DNA from: Shimia sediminis
GTDB taxonomy: Bacteria > Pseudomonadota > Alphaproteobacteria > Rhodobacterales > Rhodobacteraceae
Reading direction: 5' to 3'
DNA: 64,000 bases
NCBI RefSeq assembly: GCF_003990645.1
Contig: NZ_RYZK01000001.1
Location: 310,001-374,000 of the forward strand
Within the stretch, counting starts at the first letter, position 1, and every line of letters starts with the position of its first letter. The notes under the pieces are model-generated. The model ran no database searches. It worked only from the letters and a program-made list of their open reading frames with translations, and was not told the DNA's origin. Of the stretch, positions 18,446 through 26,309 are shown piece by piece. The position numbers were made by a program, and so were the translations under genes.

Positions 18446-19927
18446 ATGATTGTGGTTAAACCGGTAACTTTCAATTTTTGCGAAACTGAGATTGATGCTT
18501 TGGCCACTGCAGAGGGCCGTATTGCGGTGCTGGTTCCGCCCGAAGGTAAGATGGATGTGGCAGCCCGCCGGATCAATCGCTTGACCAAGGGCGCGCTGGC
18601 ACGTCTGATCGAGGCGCGTGCGGCTGAAGCCAAACCAGGACAGGCCGTGACGTTGGCCTTTCCGACAGGTCTGGCTGCGGAGGCCGTTGATGTTGTGTTT
18701 CTGGCACGCAACGCCGATGTCGAGACTGCCCGCAAAGCGGGCGTAGCCCTGGCAAAGCTGCGAGGAAAATCTGCGCTGACTTTGTGTGCGGGTTCGTTCC
18801 GAAAGACCGCGCAAATCCTTATGGGGTTGGCTCTTCGGGACTATGAGTTTGACGATCACAAAAGCGAAGAAGCGCCTGAGGATGCCCGGGCGGTTCAGGT
18901 GATGGCCTCAAAGCCAGAAGAGGTGCAATCCGAGGCCGCGCCGCTTTTGGCAATTGCCGAAGGCGTCTTTATGACCCGCGATCTGACCAACGAACCGGCC
19001 AATGTGCTCACCACCACCGAGTTCGCCAACCGGCTTGTGGCGATGAAAGACATCGGTCTGGACGTTGAGGTTCTTGATGAGGACAAGCTGACCCAATTGG
19101 GTATGGGTGCGCTCTTGAGTGTGGGGCAGGGGTCAGACAGCCCGTCCAAGGTCGTGGTGATGCAATGGAGAGGTGGAGACAAGGACGCTGCGCCGCTGGC
19201 ATTGGTTGGCAAAGGCGTGGTCTTTGACACCGGCGGGATTTCGCTGAAACCCGCGGCGGGCATGGAAGACATGACCATGGATATGGGGGGGGCCGGGGTT
19301 GTTGCCGGTGCCATGCGGTCATTGGCCCTGCGCAAGGCCAAGGCCAATGTGGTCGGTCTGGTCGGCTTGGTGGAAAACATGCCGTCTGGTGGCGCCACAC
19401 GCCCCGGAGATGTTGTGACGTCCATGAAAGGTGACACGATCGAAGTCATCAACACCGACGCCGAGGGGCGCTTGGTGCTTTGTGATGTCCTGCATTACGC
19501 GCAAAAAGAGTTTTCGCCAGCTGGCATCATTGATCTGGCCACGCTGACGGGCGCGATTATCATTGGGCTTGGCCATGACAAGGCAGGTGTTTTTTCGAAT
19601 GACGACACGTTTTGTAACCGTTTCCTCAAAGCTGCCGAGTCCGAAAACGAAGGCGCCTGGCGTATGCCTCTGGGACAGTCCTATGCCGATCTGTTGAAGT
19701 CGCGCATTGCCGATATGAAAAACACCGGTGGGCGACCTGCGGGCTCGGTCACAGCGGCGGAGTTCCTGCATCGTTTTATCGCCAAAGGAACACCTTGGAT
19801 TCACCTGGACATCGCAGGTGTCGCCAGTGTCAAAGCGGATACGGCTTTTGCCCCCAAGGGAGCAACCGGATGGGGTGTTATGGCGCTTAATCGCTTTGTG
19901 TCGGACCACTTTGAAAAGGCCGAATAA
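18446..19927 (+). CDS. pepA: Leucyl aminopeptidase (M17)
   Basis: 493 residues from the ATG at 18446. The GGGGAG just before it is too close for that ATG, and the GTG two codons later (18452) has better spacing, so the true start may be there. M17 catalytic features are complete: GKGVVFDTGGISLKP (Lys256, Asp261) and the signature NTDAEGRL (336-343). It removes N-terminal residues from peptides using two metals; relatives also act as DNA-binding regulators. The stop is followed at once by holC. Confidence 0.95.
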   Translation: MIVVKPVTFNFCETEIDALATAEGRIAVLVPPEGKMDVAARRINRLTKGALARLIEARAAEAKPGQAVTLAFPTGLAAEAVDVVFLARNADVETARKAGVALAKLRGKSALTLCAGSFRKTAQILMGLALRDYEFDDHKSEEAPEDARAVQVMASKPEEVQSEAAPLLAIAEGVFMTRDLTNEPANVLTTTEFANRLVAMKDIGLDVEVLDEDKLTQLGMGALLSVGQGSDSPSKVVVMQWRGGDKDAAPLALVGKGVVFDTGGISLKPAAGMEDMTMDMGGAGVVAGAMRSLALRKAKANVVGLVGLVENMPSGGATRPGDVVTSMKGDTIEVINTDAEGRLVLCDVLHYAQKEFSPAGIIDLATLTGAIIIGLGHDKAGVFSNDDTFCNRFLKAAESENEGAWRMPLGQSYADLLKSRIADMKNTGGRPAGSVTAAEFLHRFIAKGTPWIHLDIAGVASVKADTAFAPKGATGWGVMALNRFVSDHFEKAE

Positions 19928-20398
19928 ATGGGCAAAGCCCTGTTCTATCACCTAACGCGAGATCCGGTTGAGATCACTTTGACCAAGCTGGCGGGGTTGG
20001 CGATGGGGCAGGGTTGGAACGTTCTGGTGCGGGCAAAGACGTCGGAGCGTATTGATTGGCTGGATCAGAAACTGTGGGTGATGGGGGGCGATGACAGCTT
20101 CCTGCCGCATGGGATGGCTGGGGGGACACAGGATTCCGACCAGCCGATCCTGCTGACCACCAATGGCGAAAACGCCAATGGGGCGGTCTACTTGATGAGC
20201 CTGGATGGGGCGGAGATCAGTGCGGCAGAGATTCAGACCGCAGAACGTGGTGTCATCCTGTTTGACGGCCACGACCCGGACGCCGTGGCCCATGCTCGTA
20301 TCCAATGGAAGGCTCTGACAGACGCAGGCTGTGCCGCCGAATACTGGTCAGAGGAATCTGGCCGTTGGGAGAAAAGGGCTGAGAAAGCAGCAAGCTAG
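19928..20398 (+). CDS. holC: DNA polymerase III chi subunit
   Basis: 156 residues. It begins at the base after the pepA stop, the pepA-holC linkage known from many proteobacteria. HolC features: FYHLTRDPVEITLTKLAGLAMGQGWNVLVR and the DSFLPHG segment. Chi joins the clamp loader to SSB at the replication fork. Confidence 0.93.
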   Translation: MGKALFYHLTRDPVEITLTKLAGLAMGQGWNVLVRAKTSERIDWLDQKLWVMGGDDSFLPHGMAGGTQDSDQPILLTTNGENANGAVYLMSLDGAEISAAEIQTAERGVILFDGHDPDAVAHARIQWKALTDAGCAAEYWSEESGRWEKRAEKAAS

Positions 20399-20408
20399 CG
20401 GACGCTCT

Positions 20409-20990
20409 TCACTTAACCAGCATGAGTTTTCCGCCCGAGATCGTGATTTCGCGAAAACGCTGAAGGTAGCTCATGCCAAGAAGCGATTGATCCAGATCGC
20501 CACCATTCACACTGGCAGGGACGTTATGGTCCACCAATCCGCCAAGCCGGATTTCATCTAGCCTCACGGGGGCTGTTCGTACCTCTCCATTGGCTGTGTA
20601 GGCCCGACCGTAGTAAGGCAGATTGTCAGGATCCAGACCTGCGCGAGCGGCATCGGCTTTGGAAAGAACGATTTCGCTGGCACCGGTGTCGATGACAAAA
20701 TCGATACGCGTATCGTTCACGTCAAGAGCGAGTCGGTAGTGTCCATCGGCGCTCTGAGGAATGGAGATTGTGCCGGTCCGGTCATCGACGGTGGCTTGGA
20801 CCAAGACCGTGCTGCGAATATCGCCCCACATGCCATAGGCAGCGATCACACCAACAAAGATCAGTCCCCAGGCCAGAGCCTGTTGCAAAGTCTTTCCAAG
20901 GCTGCCGCGATGATTGGTGACAAACCAGAAAATCACCATACTTCCCAGTATGATAAGATAGATCAGGTGACCCGTTTCAAATTCGCTCAT
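20409..20990 (-). CDS. TIGR02281-family clan AA aspartic protease, membrane-anchored
   Basis: 193 residues. Two hydrophobic segments at the N-terminus (about 8-24 and 38-56) precede a retropepsin-like domain with FVIDTGASEIVLSK as the single catalytic Asp-Thr-Gly. LLGMSYLQRF is the second conserved stretch. The domain should face the periplasm. The target is unknown. Convergent with holC. Confidence 0.85.
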   Translation of the reverse strand: MSEFETGHLIYLIILGSMVIFWFVTNHRGSLGKTLQQALAWGLIFVGVIAAYGMWGDIRSTVLVQATVDDRTGTISIPQSADGHYRLALDVNDTRIDFVIDTGASEIVLSKADAARAGLDPDNLPYYGRAYTANGEVRTAPVRLDEIRLGGLVDHNVPASVNGGDLDQSLLGMSYLQRFREITISGGKLMLVK

Positions 20991-21042
20991 GTGACCTCCT
21001 TAGACGAGGCATATATATGCATGGGCGGTTATCGAGAAAAGG

Positions 21043-21663
21043 TCATGTGGCAAAGCCGAAGTCTCGCAATCCCTCGAGGATAAACTGCACGGACAATGCG
21101 GCGAGCAACATGCCGAGAAGGCGTGTTGCGACGTTCACGCCAGTTTTCCCAAGCACCCGTTCGAGAATACCTGCGGACAAGAAGAACCCCAGAACCACCA
21201 CCAGAACGGCAATCGCCACGCCCAGGACCAGCGCAGCGCCAGCGACGCCACTGCCAAGTTGGCCACTGAGGAGGATCACAGTCGCGATAGAGCCCGGGCC
21301 GGCAATCAAGGGGATGGCAAGCGGAAACACCGAAGGATCGGGGTGATCATCTTCTTCCGTGCGATCTTCGCGCCGTTTTGTGCGGCGTTCAAACAGCATG
21401 TCGAGTGCGGTCAGGAACAGCAACACCCCCCCAGCAATGCGAAACGCCGGCATGGAGATTCCGACAAAGCCCAGCACCGCTTCACCCAGGAATGCAAAGA
21501 GTGCAAGTATGGCAAAGGCCGTCAGGCATGATCGCAGGGCGATGGACCGTCGCGTGGCAGAGTCGACACCCTGAGTCAGGGCCACAAAAAGCGGCATCAA
21601 TCCGATAGGATCGATGATCACGAAAAGTGTAACAAAGGCAGTGATAAGCGCGGCGCTGTCCAT
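21043..21663 (-). CDS. MarC-family integral membrane protein
   Basis: 206 residues with six predicted transmembrane stretches. The MarC signature is visible in FVIIDPIGLMPLFVALTQG and PLAIPLIAGPGSIATVILL. A charged cytoplasmic loop (ERRTKRREDRTEEDDH) splits the two halves. The physiological role is unclear; the old link to antibiotic resistance does not hold for this family. It starts 4 bases after the ABC-F stop on the same strand. Confidence 0.88.
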   Translation of the reverse strand: MDSAALITAFVTLFVIIDPIGLMPLFVALTQGVDSATRRSIALRSCLTAFAILALFAFLGEAVLGFVGISMPAFRIAGGVLLFLTALDMLFERRTKRREDRTEEDDHPDPSVFPLAIPLIAGPGSIATVILLSGQLGSGVAGAALVLGVAIAVLVVVLGFFLSAGILERVLGKTGVNVATRLLGMLLAALSVQFILEGLRDFGFAT

Positions 21664-21667
21664 TCTC

Positions 21668-23524
21668 TCAGGTTACGCCGCGGCTCTCGGCTTTTTCAAG
21701 CTTCTCGAGGGCGCGCATCCAAAGGCCTTCGGCGCGGTCCATGCCATCGCGCACCTCGGCGTACTTTTTTTGCCAGACTTCCATCTCGCCCAGTTTACCG
21801 TCTTCGTAGAGCGAACTGTCCGCCAGTTTCTTGGCCAGCTTGTCAGACATTTCGTTCAGCTTTTCAACGCGCTGCTCGCATTTTCTGACCTCAGTTTTCA
21901 AAGCCTGCAGCTCATCGCGAGAGGCGCGTTTGACCGCTTTGGGTTTGTCCTTGGTCCTGGGCTTGTCGCTTTGCAGCAGCATGGAGCGATAGCTTTCCAG
22001 GTCGCCCTCATAAGGGGTCACCGTGCCGTCCGAGACCAGCCACAGACGATCAGCGGTCATCGACAACAGATGCATGTCATGGCTGACAAGGATCACGGCC
22101 CCCGAGTAGGCAGTGAGGGCCTCGACCAGCGCCTCGCGGCTTTCAATGTCCAGGTGGTTGGTGGGTTCGTCGAGGATCAGCAGGTGTGGCGCATCGAGCG
22201 TCGCAAGCAACAGAGAGAGACGGGCCTTTTGACCACCGGAAAGCTTTCCGACAAGGGTTTCTGCCTGATCTGCCATCAGCCCGAAGTTGGCAAGGATTGA
22301 GCGGTGTTTGCCGGGCAAAAGCTTGGGGCGTTCACGGCGCACGTGGTCCATCGGTGTTTCATCAATGTGGAGCTCGTCCACCTGATGCTGGGCGAAATAA
22401 CCGATGCGCAGCTTGCTGGATCTAACCATTTGCCCTTCCATCAGCGGCAGACGGTCGGAGAGCAGTTTTGACAGTGTGGATTTGCCCTGGCCGTTCTTGC
22501 CCAAAAGGGCGATGCGGTCGTCCTGATCAATGCGCAGGTTCATGCGTTTCAGGACAGCGGTGTCGCCGTAGCCCGTCACACCGCTTTCGATTCTGATGAT
22601 CGGAGGGGAAAGTTCTTCGGGCGAGGGGAAGGTAAAGGCACGCAGAGCGGCCTCTTGCGGCGACGAGATGGGCTGCATCTTGGATAGCGCCTTGAGGCGG
22701 GACTGAGCCTGTTTGGCTTTGTCGGCCTTGTAGCGAAAGCGGTCGACGTAAGATTGCAGGTGCGCACGACGGGCGTCCTGTTTCTTGGCCATCGCCTCGG
22801 CCTGGGCGAGCTTTTCGGCGCGCTGGCGGGCGAACTGGTCGTAAGGACCCTGATAGAAAGTCAGTTTTTTGTCTTCGAGGTGCAGGATCGCACCAACTGC
22901 ACGGTTCAACAGACCGCGGTCGTGGCTGATGATGATGACCGTATGCGGGTATTTGGCGAGGTAGCTTTCAAGCCACAGCGCGCCTTCGAGGTCGAGATAG
23001 TTTGTCGGTTCATCAAGCAGCAAGAGATCAGGCTGCGAGAACAGTACGGCGGCGAGGGCGACGCGCATGCGCCAACCGCCAGAGAAATCAGAACAGGGAC
23101 GTGATTGGTCCTCAAAGTCGAACCCGAGACCCTTGAGGATCGACGAAGCGCGGGCCTCGGCGGACCAGGCGTCGATATCTGCCAGGCGGGTCTGGATGTC
23201 GGCAATGCGGGCAGGATCAGTGGCGGTGTCCGCCTCGGCCATCAGCGCGGTACGTTCCGTATCTGAAGCAAGAACCGTGTTGAGCAAGGACACATCCGAA
23301 GAGGGCACCTCTTGTGCGACGCCGCCGATCCGCGCGCGCTGGGGCAGGGAGATTCCCCCGGTTTCGAGCGCCAATTCGCCTCGGATCAGCCGGAACAGGG
23401 TGGTCTTGCCCGTCCCGTTGCGGCCCACGAGGCCGACCTTGTGACCGGTTGGAATGGTGGCCGAGGCATTCACGATCAGTGGGCGGCCGGCAACGGAATA
23501 GGATATGTCATCAATACGCAGCAT
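21668..23524 (-). CDS. ABC-F family ATP-binding protein (YheS/Uup-like)
   Basis: 618 residues with two ABC domains and no membrane segment. The first domain has Walker A GRNGTGKTT, signature FSGGWRMRVALA and Walker B LLLLDEPTNYLD; the second has GKNGQGKST, LSGGQKARLSLL and LLILDEPTNHLD. The P-site linker lies between (about 240-300), and a C-terminal coiled coil follows (about 540-610). ABC-F proteins act on ribosomes to relieve stalled or antibiotic-bound states. The C-terminal coiled coil favours a YheS- or Uup-like assignment. Confidence 0.92.
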   Translation of the reverse strand: MLRIDDISYSVAGRPLIVNASATIPTGHKVGLVGRNGTGKTTLFRLIRGELALETGGISLPQRARIGGVAQEVPSSDVSLLNTVLASDTERTALMAEADTATDPARIADIQTRLADIDAWSAEARASSILKGLGFDFEDQSRPCSDFSGGWRMRVALAAVLFSQPDLLLLDEPTNYLDLEGALWLESYLAKYPHTVIIISHDRGLLNRAVGAILHLEDKKLTFYQGPYDQFARQRAEKLAQAEAMAKKQDARRAHLQSYVDRFRYKADKAKQAQSRLKALSKMQPISSPQEAALRAFTFPSPEELSPPIIRIESGVTGYGDTAVLKRMNLRIDQDDRIALLGKNGQGKSTLSKLLSDRLPLMEGQMVRSSKLRIGYFAQHQVDELHIDETPMDHVRRERPKLLPGKHRSILANFGLMADQAETLVGKLSGGQKARLSLLLATLDAPHLLILDEPTNHLDIESREALVEALTAYSGAVILVSHDMHLLSMTADRLWLVSDGTVTPYEGDLESYRSMLLQSDKPRTKDKPKAVKRASRDELQALKTEVRKCEQRVEKLNEMSDKLAKKLADSSLYEDGKLGEMEVWQKKYAEVRDGMDRAEGLWMRALEKLEKAESRGVT

Positions 23525-23571
23525 GGGGCCGAGGACTGATACAGGCCCCGCCTCATGTCAATCGCAAAGCG

Positions 23572-23865
23572 TCAGTTCAGCAGGGTTTCGACCCCGGAAG
23601 CCTCGTAAGATTTGAAACCCACAAGCGGGCTGTCGCCATCAAGGCTGAAGGCAAAGACGTGGATTTCCTCGTGAAGGATCGATGCGCGACAGAAGGTATC
23701 CTGTTTCGCCAGATCGGCAGGGCAGGTCTCCAGGTCAATGTGGGGGACGGCGGCCTCGAACATTTCATAAGTCAGAGGCTGGGCATCGCCTGCATCTGCG
23801 GCTGTGACAGTCAGTCCCAGAACGATGGCGGAAAAGGTCAGGATGAGTCTCATGGTGTCTCTCAT
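23572..23865 (-). CDS. Small secreted protein of unknown function, possibly iron-regulated
   Basis: 97 residues from the ATG at 23865 (AGGAG 10 bases upstream); a second in-frame ATG at 23853 is possible. A signal peptide (LILTFSAIVLGLTVTAADA, cut before GDAQP) is followed by a small domain with two cysteines (ETCPADL, DTFCRAS) probably joined by a disulfide. I recognise no family. A 13-bp dyad like that before the iron-binding protein gene lies 57-69 bases upstream. Confidence 0.7.
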   Translation of the reverse strand: MRDTMRLILTFSAIVLGLTVTAADAGDAQPLTYEMFEAAVPHIDLETCPADLAKQDTFCRASILHEEIHVFAFSLDGDSPLVGFKSYEASGVETLLN

Positions 23866-23921
23866 GGTTTGGCGTCTCCTGAGAGTTGTTTAGCAAAAAA
23901 ATCAGGAATGTAAATATATCA

Positions 23922-23934
23922 GACTAAAAAAGTC
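23922..23934 (-). promoter_or_regulatory. GACTTTTTTAGTC dyad, second IscR/Iron-Rhodo-like site
   Basis: On the minus strand GACTTTTTTAGTC matches the core of the site ahead of the iron-binding protein gene (GACTAATTTGGTC) at 10 of 13 positions including both GAC/GTC ends. TATATT just downstream could be the -10 of the secreted-protein gene. Weaker symmetry than the first site. Confidence 0.35.
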
Positions 23935-24048
23935 GGAAATAGCGACGAATGAATCATCTTTATCCCTGTCAGTGCCCGTGCTAAGGGCTGCGCCAATTCA
24001 CATCTTTGGGCGGCAGGGTGCCGACCCGACCTCACAGGAGACAGAACC

Positions 24049-24471
24049 ATGGCGCTGGAACGCACCTTTTCGATCATCAAACCCGATGCCACCCGCCGCA
24101 ACCTGACAGGCGCAATCAACGCAAAGTTTGAAGAAGCTGGCCTGCGCATCGTTGCTCAGAAGCGTATTCACCTGACCAAAGCGCAAGCTGGCGAGTTCTA
24201 TGCCGTGCACGCCGAGCGTCCTTTCTACGACGAACTGTGCGAATTCATGGCCTCGGCCCCGATCGTTGCGCAGGTTCTGGAAGGTGAAGGCGCCATCGCG
24301 AAAAACCGCGAAGTCATGGGCGCAACCAACCCCGCAGACGCAGCCGCCGGCACCATCCGCGCCGAGTTCGCCGAGTCGGTTGGTGAGAACTCGGTCCACG
24401 GTTCTGACGCTCCGGAAACCGCAGCGGTTGAGATCGCGTATTTCTTCTCGGGTCTCGAACTGGTCGGCTAA
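24049..24471 (+). CDS. ndk: Nucleoside diphosphate kinase
   Basis: 140 residues with AGGAG upstream. Active-site histidine 117 sits in NSVHGSD, and [11 protein letters not shown] at the N-terminus is the family start. The kinase balances NTP pools by phosphate transfer via phosphohistidine. A strong terminator follows, so it is a single-gene unit. Confidence 0.97.
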   Translation: MALERTFSIIKPDATRRNLTGAINAKFEEAGLRIVAQKRIHLTKAQAGEFYAVHAERPFYDELCEFMASAPIVAQVLEGEGAIAKNREVMGATNPADAAAGTIRAEFAESVGENSVHGSDAPETAAVEIAYFFSGLELVG

Positions 24472-24500
24472 GGGCTGACAGTTTTGCAAGATTTAGAAGG

Positions 24501-24530
24501 GCCGCTCCGGTTGGGGCGGCCTTTTTCTTT
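24501..24530 (+). terminator. Rho-independent terminator of ndk
   Basis: An 8-bp stem (GCCGCTCC, loop GGTT, GGGGCGGC, one G-T pair) is followed by CTTTTTCTTT. Confidence 0.85.
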
Positions 24531-24539
24531 GAGGTGGGA

Positions 24540-24872
24540 TCAGGTGGCCTTAACCCGCACTCCAATTTTGTCCAGTTCGGCCTCGATTCCGGCCTGAGGA
24601 TTGGCTTTAGTCTGCGCCTTGATCGTGTCAAAGCGTTTGCGCAGGGCGTCTTTCTCTTTGCCTTTGCAATCGTTCCACGGACGTCCCTGCAACCCCATGA
24701 CCAGTGCAAAAAAGCCGATGAAATGCGGCCTGGTGCCTGCTTGCAGGAGGCGGGCATAGGCCGCGTCCGCGCCAAGGTCGCGCAGCTCTTCCGCTGAGTG
24801 AATACCAGCCTGCGCGCAGGCGGTTTCAAAGGCGGGACCGAGGTTGCGGATGGAGGAGATGGGAGTGCGCAT
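24540..24872 (-). CDS. TfoX/Sxy C-terminal domain protein
   Basis: 110 residues that match the TfoX C-terminal helix-hairpin-helix-like domain: SSIRNLGPAFETACAQAGIHSAEELRDLG, then YARLL and VMGLQGRPWNDC. There is no N-terminal TfoX domain, so it is a stand-alone copy. TfoX regulates competence in gammaproteobacteria; a role for the isolated domain in Rhodobacterales is unknown. The C-terminal tail (about 70-110) is charged and helical. Convergent with ndk across its terminator. Confidence 0.8.
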   Translation of the reverse strand: MRTPISSIRNLGPAFETACAQAGIHSAEELRDLGADAAYARLLQAGTRPHFIGFFALVMGLQGRPWNDCKGKEKDALRKRFDTIKAQTKANPQAGIEAELDKIGVRVKAT

Positions 24873-25007
24873 GGGCAGATGTTAATCTGCATTCACAGCG
24901 ATATCCACCGGCATCAAATTGGCACGAAAGCTTCTTGTTTCCGGCATGTCCTCGGCAGGATTGTCGGCTTTACTGAGGAAAGAGGGAGTGGAAATCAGGA
25001 GCAGGAC

Positions 25008-25124
25008 ATGTTGCAGGACAAGCAAACTCCAAAGCCAATGCGCTGGCCAGCGCCACCCGTGAAACAGACGGATCCAAGCGCCAAACGCCCCAAGCCGATC
25101 TTTGACGATTGGGCAATGATCTAG
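25008..25124 (+). CDS. Candidate 38-residue small protein
   Basis: ATG at 25008 preceded by AGGAG with 6 bases spacing, TAG at 25122-25124. The product is proline- and lysine-rich (KPMRWPAPPVKQTDPSAKRP, ending FDDWAMI). The good ribosome site and protein-like composition support it, and a bidirectional terminator follows. Conservation was not tested. Confidence 0.5.
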   Translation: MLQDKQTPKPMRWPAPPVKQTDPSAKRPKPIFDDWAMI

Positions 25125-25162
25125 AGGGTGCCAGTAACGGGCGAGGTTTTGCCCGAACAACC

Positions 25163-25200
25163 AAAAAAGCCCTTAAGGTTCTGACCTTAAGGGCTTTTTA
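25163..25200. terminator. Bidirectional terminator between the 38-aa gene and tRNA-Asn
   Basis: AAAAAAGCCCTTAAGGT, a 4-base loop, then the reverse complement with a T-run: the stem is at least 14 bp and has A- and T-tracts on the two sides, so it can stop transcription from either direction. It abuts the 3' end of tRNA-Asn. Confidence 0.9.
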
Positions 25201-25275
25201 TGGCTCCGGCGGTAGGGATCGAACCTACGACCAATTGATTAACAGTCAACTGCTCTACCGCTGAGCTACGCCGGA
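25201..25275 (-). tRNA. tRNA-Asn (anticodon GTT)
   Basis: 75 bases on the minus strand. Acceptor stem TCCGGCG/CGCCGGA, D-loop AGCGGTAGA, anticodon loop CTGTTAA with GTT, T-arm with GGTTCGATC, and an encoded CCA end with discriminator G. All stems pair. Confidence 0.97.
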
Positions 25276-25286
25276 ACATGGGGCGT

Positions 25287-25315
25287 GATATAGCGATGGA
25301 AAATTCTGGCGTCCA
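25287..25315 (-). promoter_or_regulatory. Candidate promoter of tRNA-Asn
   Basis: On the minus strand TGGACG (25315-25310), 17-base spacer, TATATC (25292-25287), placing the start a few bases before the tRNA 5' end at 25275. Confidence 0.5.
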
Positions 25316-25355
25316 GAGGATTTTGTCAGATTTACCAAGTTTTCTGATTTTTTTC

Positions 25356-26270
25356 TCAGAGCCGTTCAAACACCGCCTCGGATTCCAAGTTGCCTTGTGG
25401 TGAAACCAGTTTTTTTCCTGTAAGATCAACAAGGTGAGCGAATACGTTCCGAGTGGCTGCTCCCATCAATGCGGTGGGGGTGTCAGTGTAGATTTGGCAT
25501 GCCAGATCGTATGCGCGAGCAGGTCCATGTGAGAGTGCAGCGAGAATCTCAGCCTCGCGCCCCATGCGGTGCTCAATCAGCCAATCAAGTCGCGCATTTG
25601 GGTCTGTGATCGGGGCGCCGTGGCCGGAGTGAAAGGTCGCCCATTTGCGGGCATTCAGCCGGTGGCAGGAGCCCATGAAATCGGTGAGGTCGCCATCGGG
25701 GGGCGACACCAGGGAACTGGCCCAGCCCATGACATGGTCGCCGGTGAAACAGACGTCTTCCCAACCAAAAGCGATATGGTTGCCAAAGTGGCCAGGGGTG
25801 CAGATGGTTTTTAGGGTCCAACCGTCCCCATTGATCTCTTCTCCATCAACCAAACATCTGTCGGGCCGAAAATGCGCATCCACGCCTTCGCCCCCGCCAG
25901 CAAGGCCGCGCGCTGAGAGGTCTTGCATTACTGCGCTTCGACCAGCATAGGCGTCACCAAAAGCCCAAACCTCAGCACCACAGCGCCCAGCCAGGTCCGC
26001 CGCCAAGGGAGAATGGTCAACATGGGCATGTGTCACAAGGATATGGCTGATGGTTTGTCCTGGCTCCAATGCGGCGAGGATTGCCTCGAGATGTTTCGGG
26101 TCTTTGGGGCCGGGATCGATGACAGCTATTTCACGGGTTCCTACCAGATAGGTGTTTGTACCGCGAAAGGTCATGGGCGACGGATTGGGGGCCAGAACGC
26201 GGCGCAACCCGGGTGACAGGGTTTCAGCCACCCCGGGCTGGGGATCGAATTTCAGAATTTCCGGGTCCAT
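25356..26270 (-). CDS. MBL-fold metallo-hydrolase (LACTB2-like)
   Basis: 304 residues from the ATG at 26270, with AAGGAA upstream. The zinc motif THAHVDHSPLA is intact, with further ligands in CTPGHFGNH and FTGDHVMG. The C-terminal winged-helix-like extension (EHRMGREAEILAALSHGPARAYDL) marks the LACTB2/ELAC-neighbour group. Family members hydrolyse thioesters, nucleic acids or lactones; no substrate can be named. Divergent from the sensor kinase gene with 39 bases between starts. Confidence 0.85.
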   Translation of the reverse strand: MDPEILKFDPQPGVAETLSPGLRRVLAPNPSPMTFRGTNTYLVGTREIAVIDPGPKDPKHLEAILAALEPGQTISHILVTHAHVDHSPLAADLAGRCGAEVWAFGDAYAGRSAVMQDLSARGLAGGGEGVDAHFRPDRCLVDGEEINGDGWTLKTICTPGHFGNHIAFGWEDVCFTGDHVMGWASSLVSPPDGDLTDFMGSCHRLNARKWATFHSGHGAPITDPNARLDWLIEHRMGREAEILAALSHGPARAYDLACQIYTDTPTALMGAATRNVFAHLVDLTGKKLVSPQGNLESEAVFERL

Positions 26271-26309
26271 GGGCTTTCCTTCTGTACCGTGTCGCGGCAA
26301 GGTTTAGCC

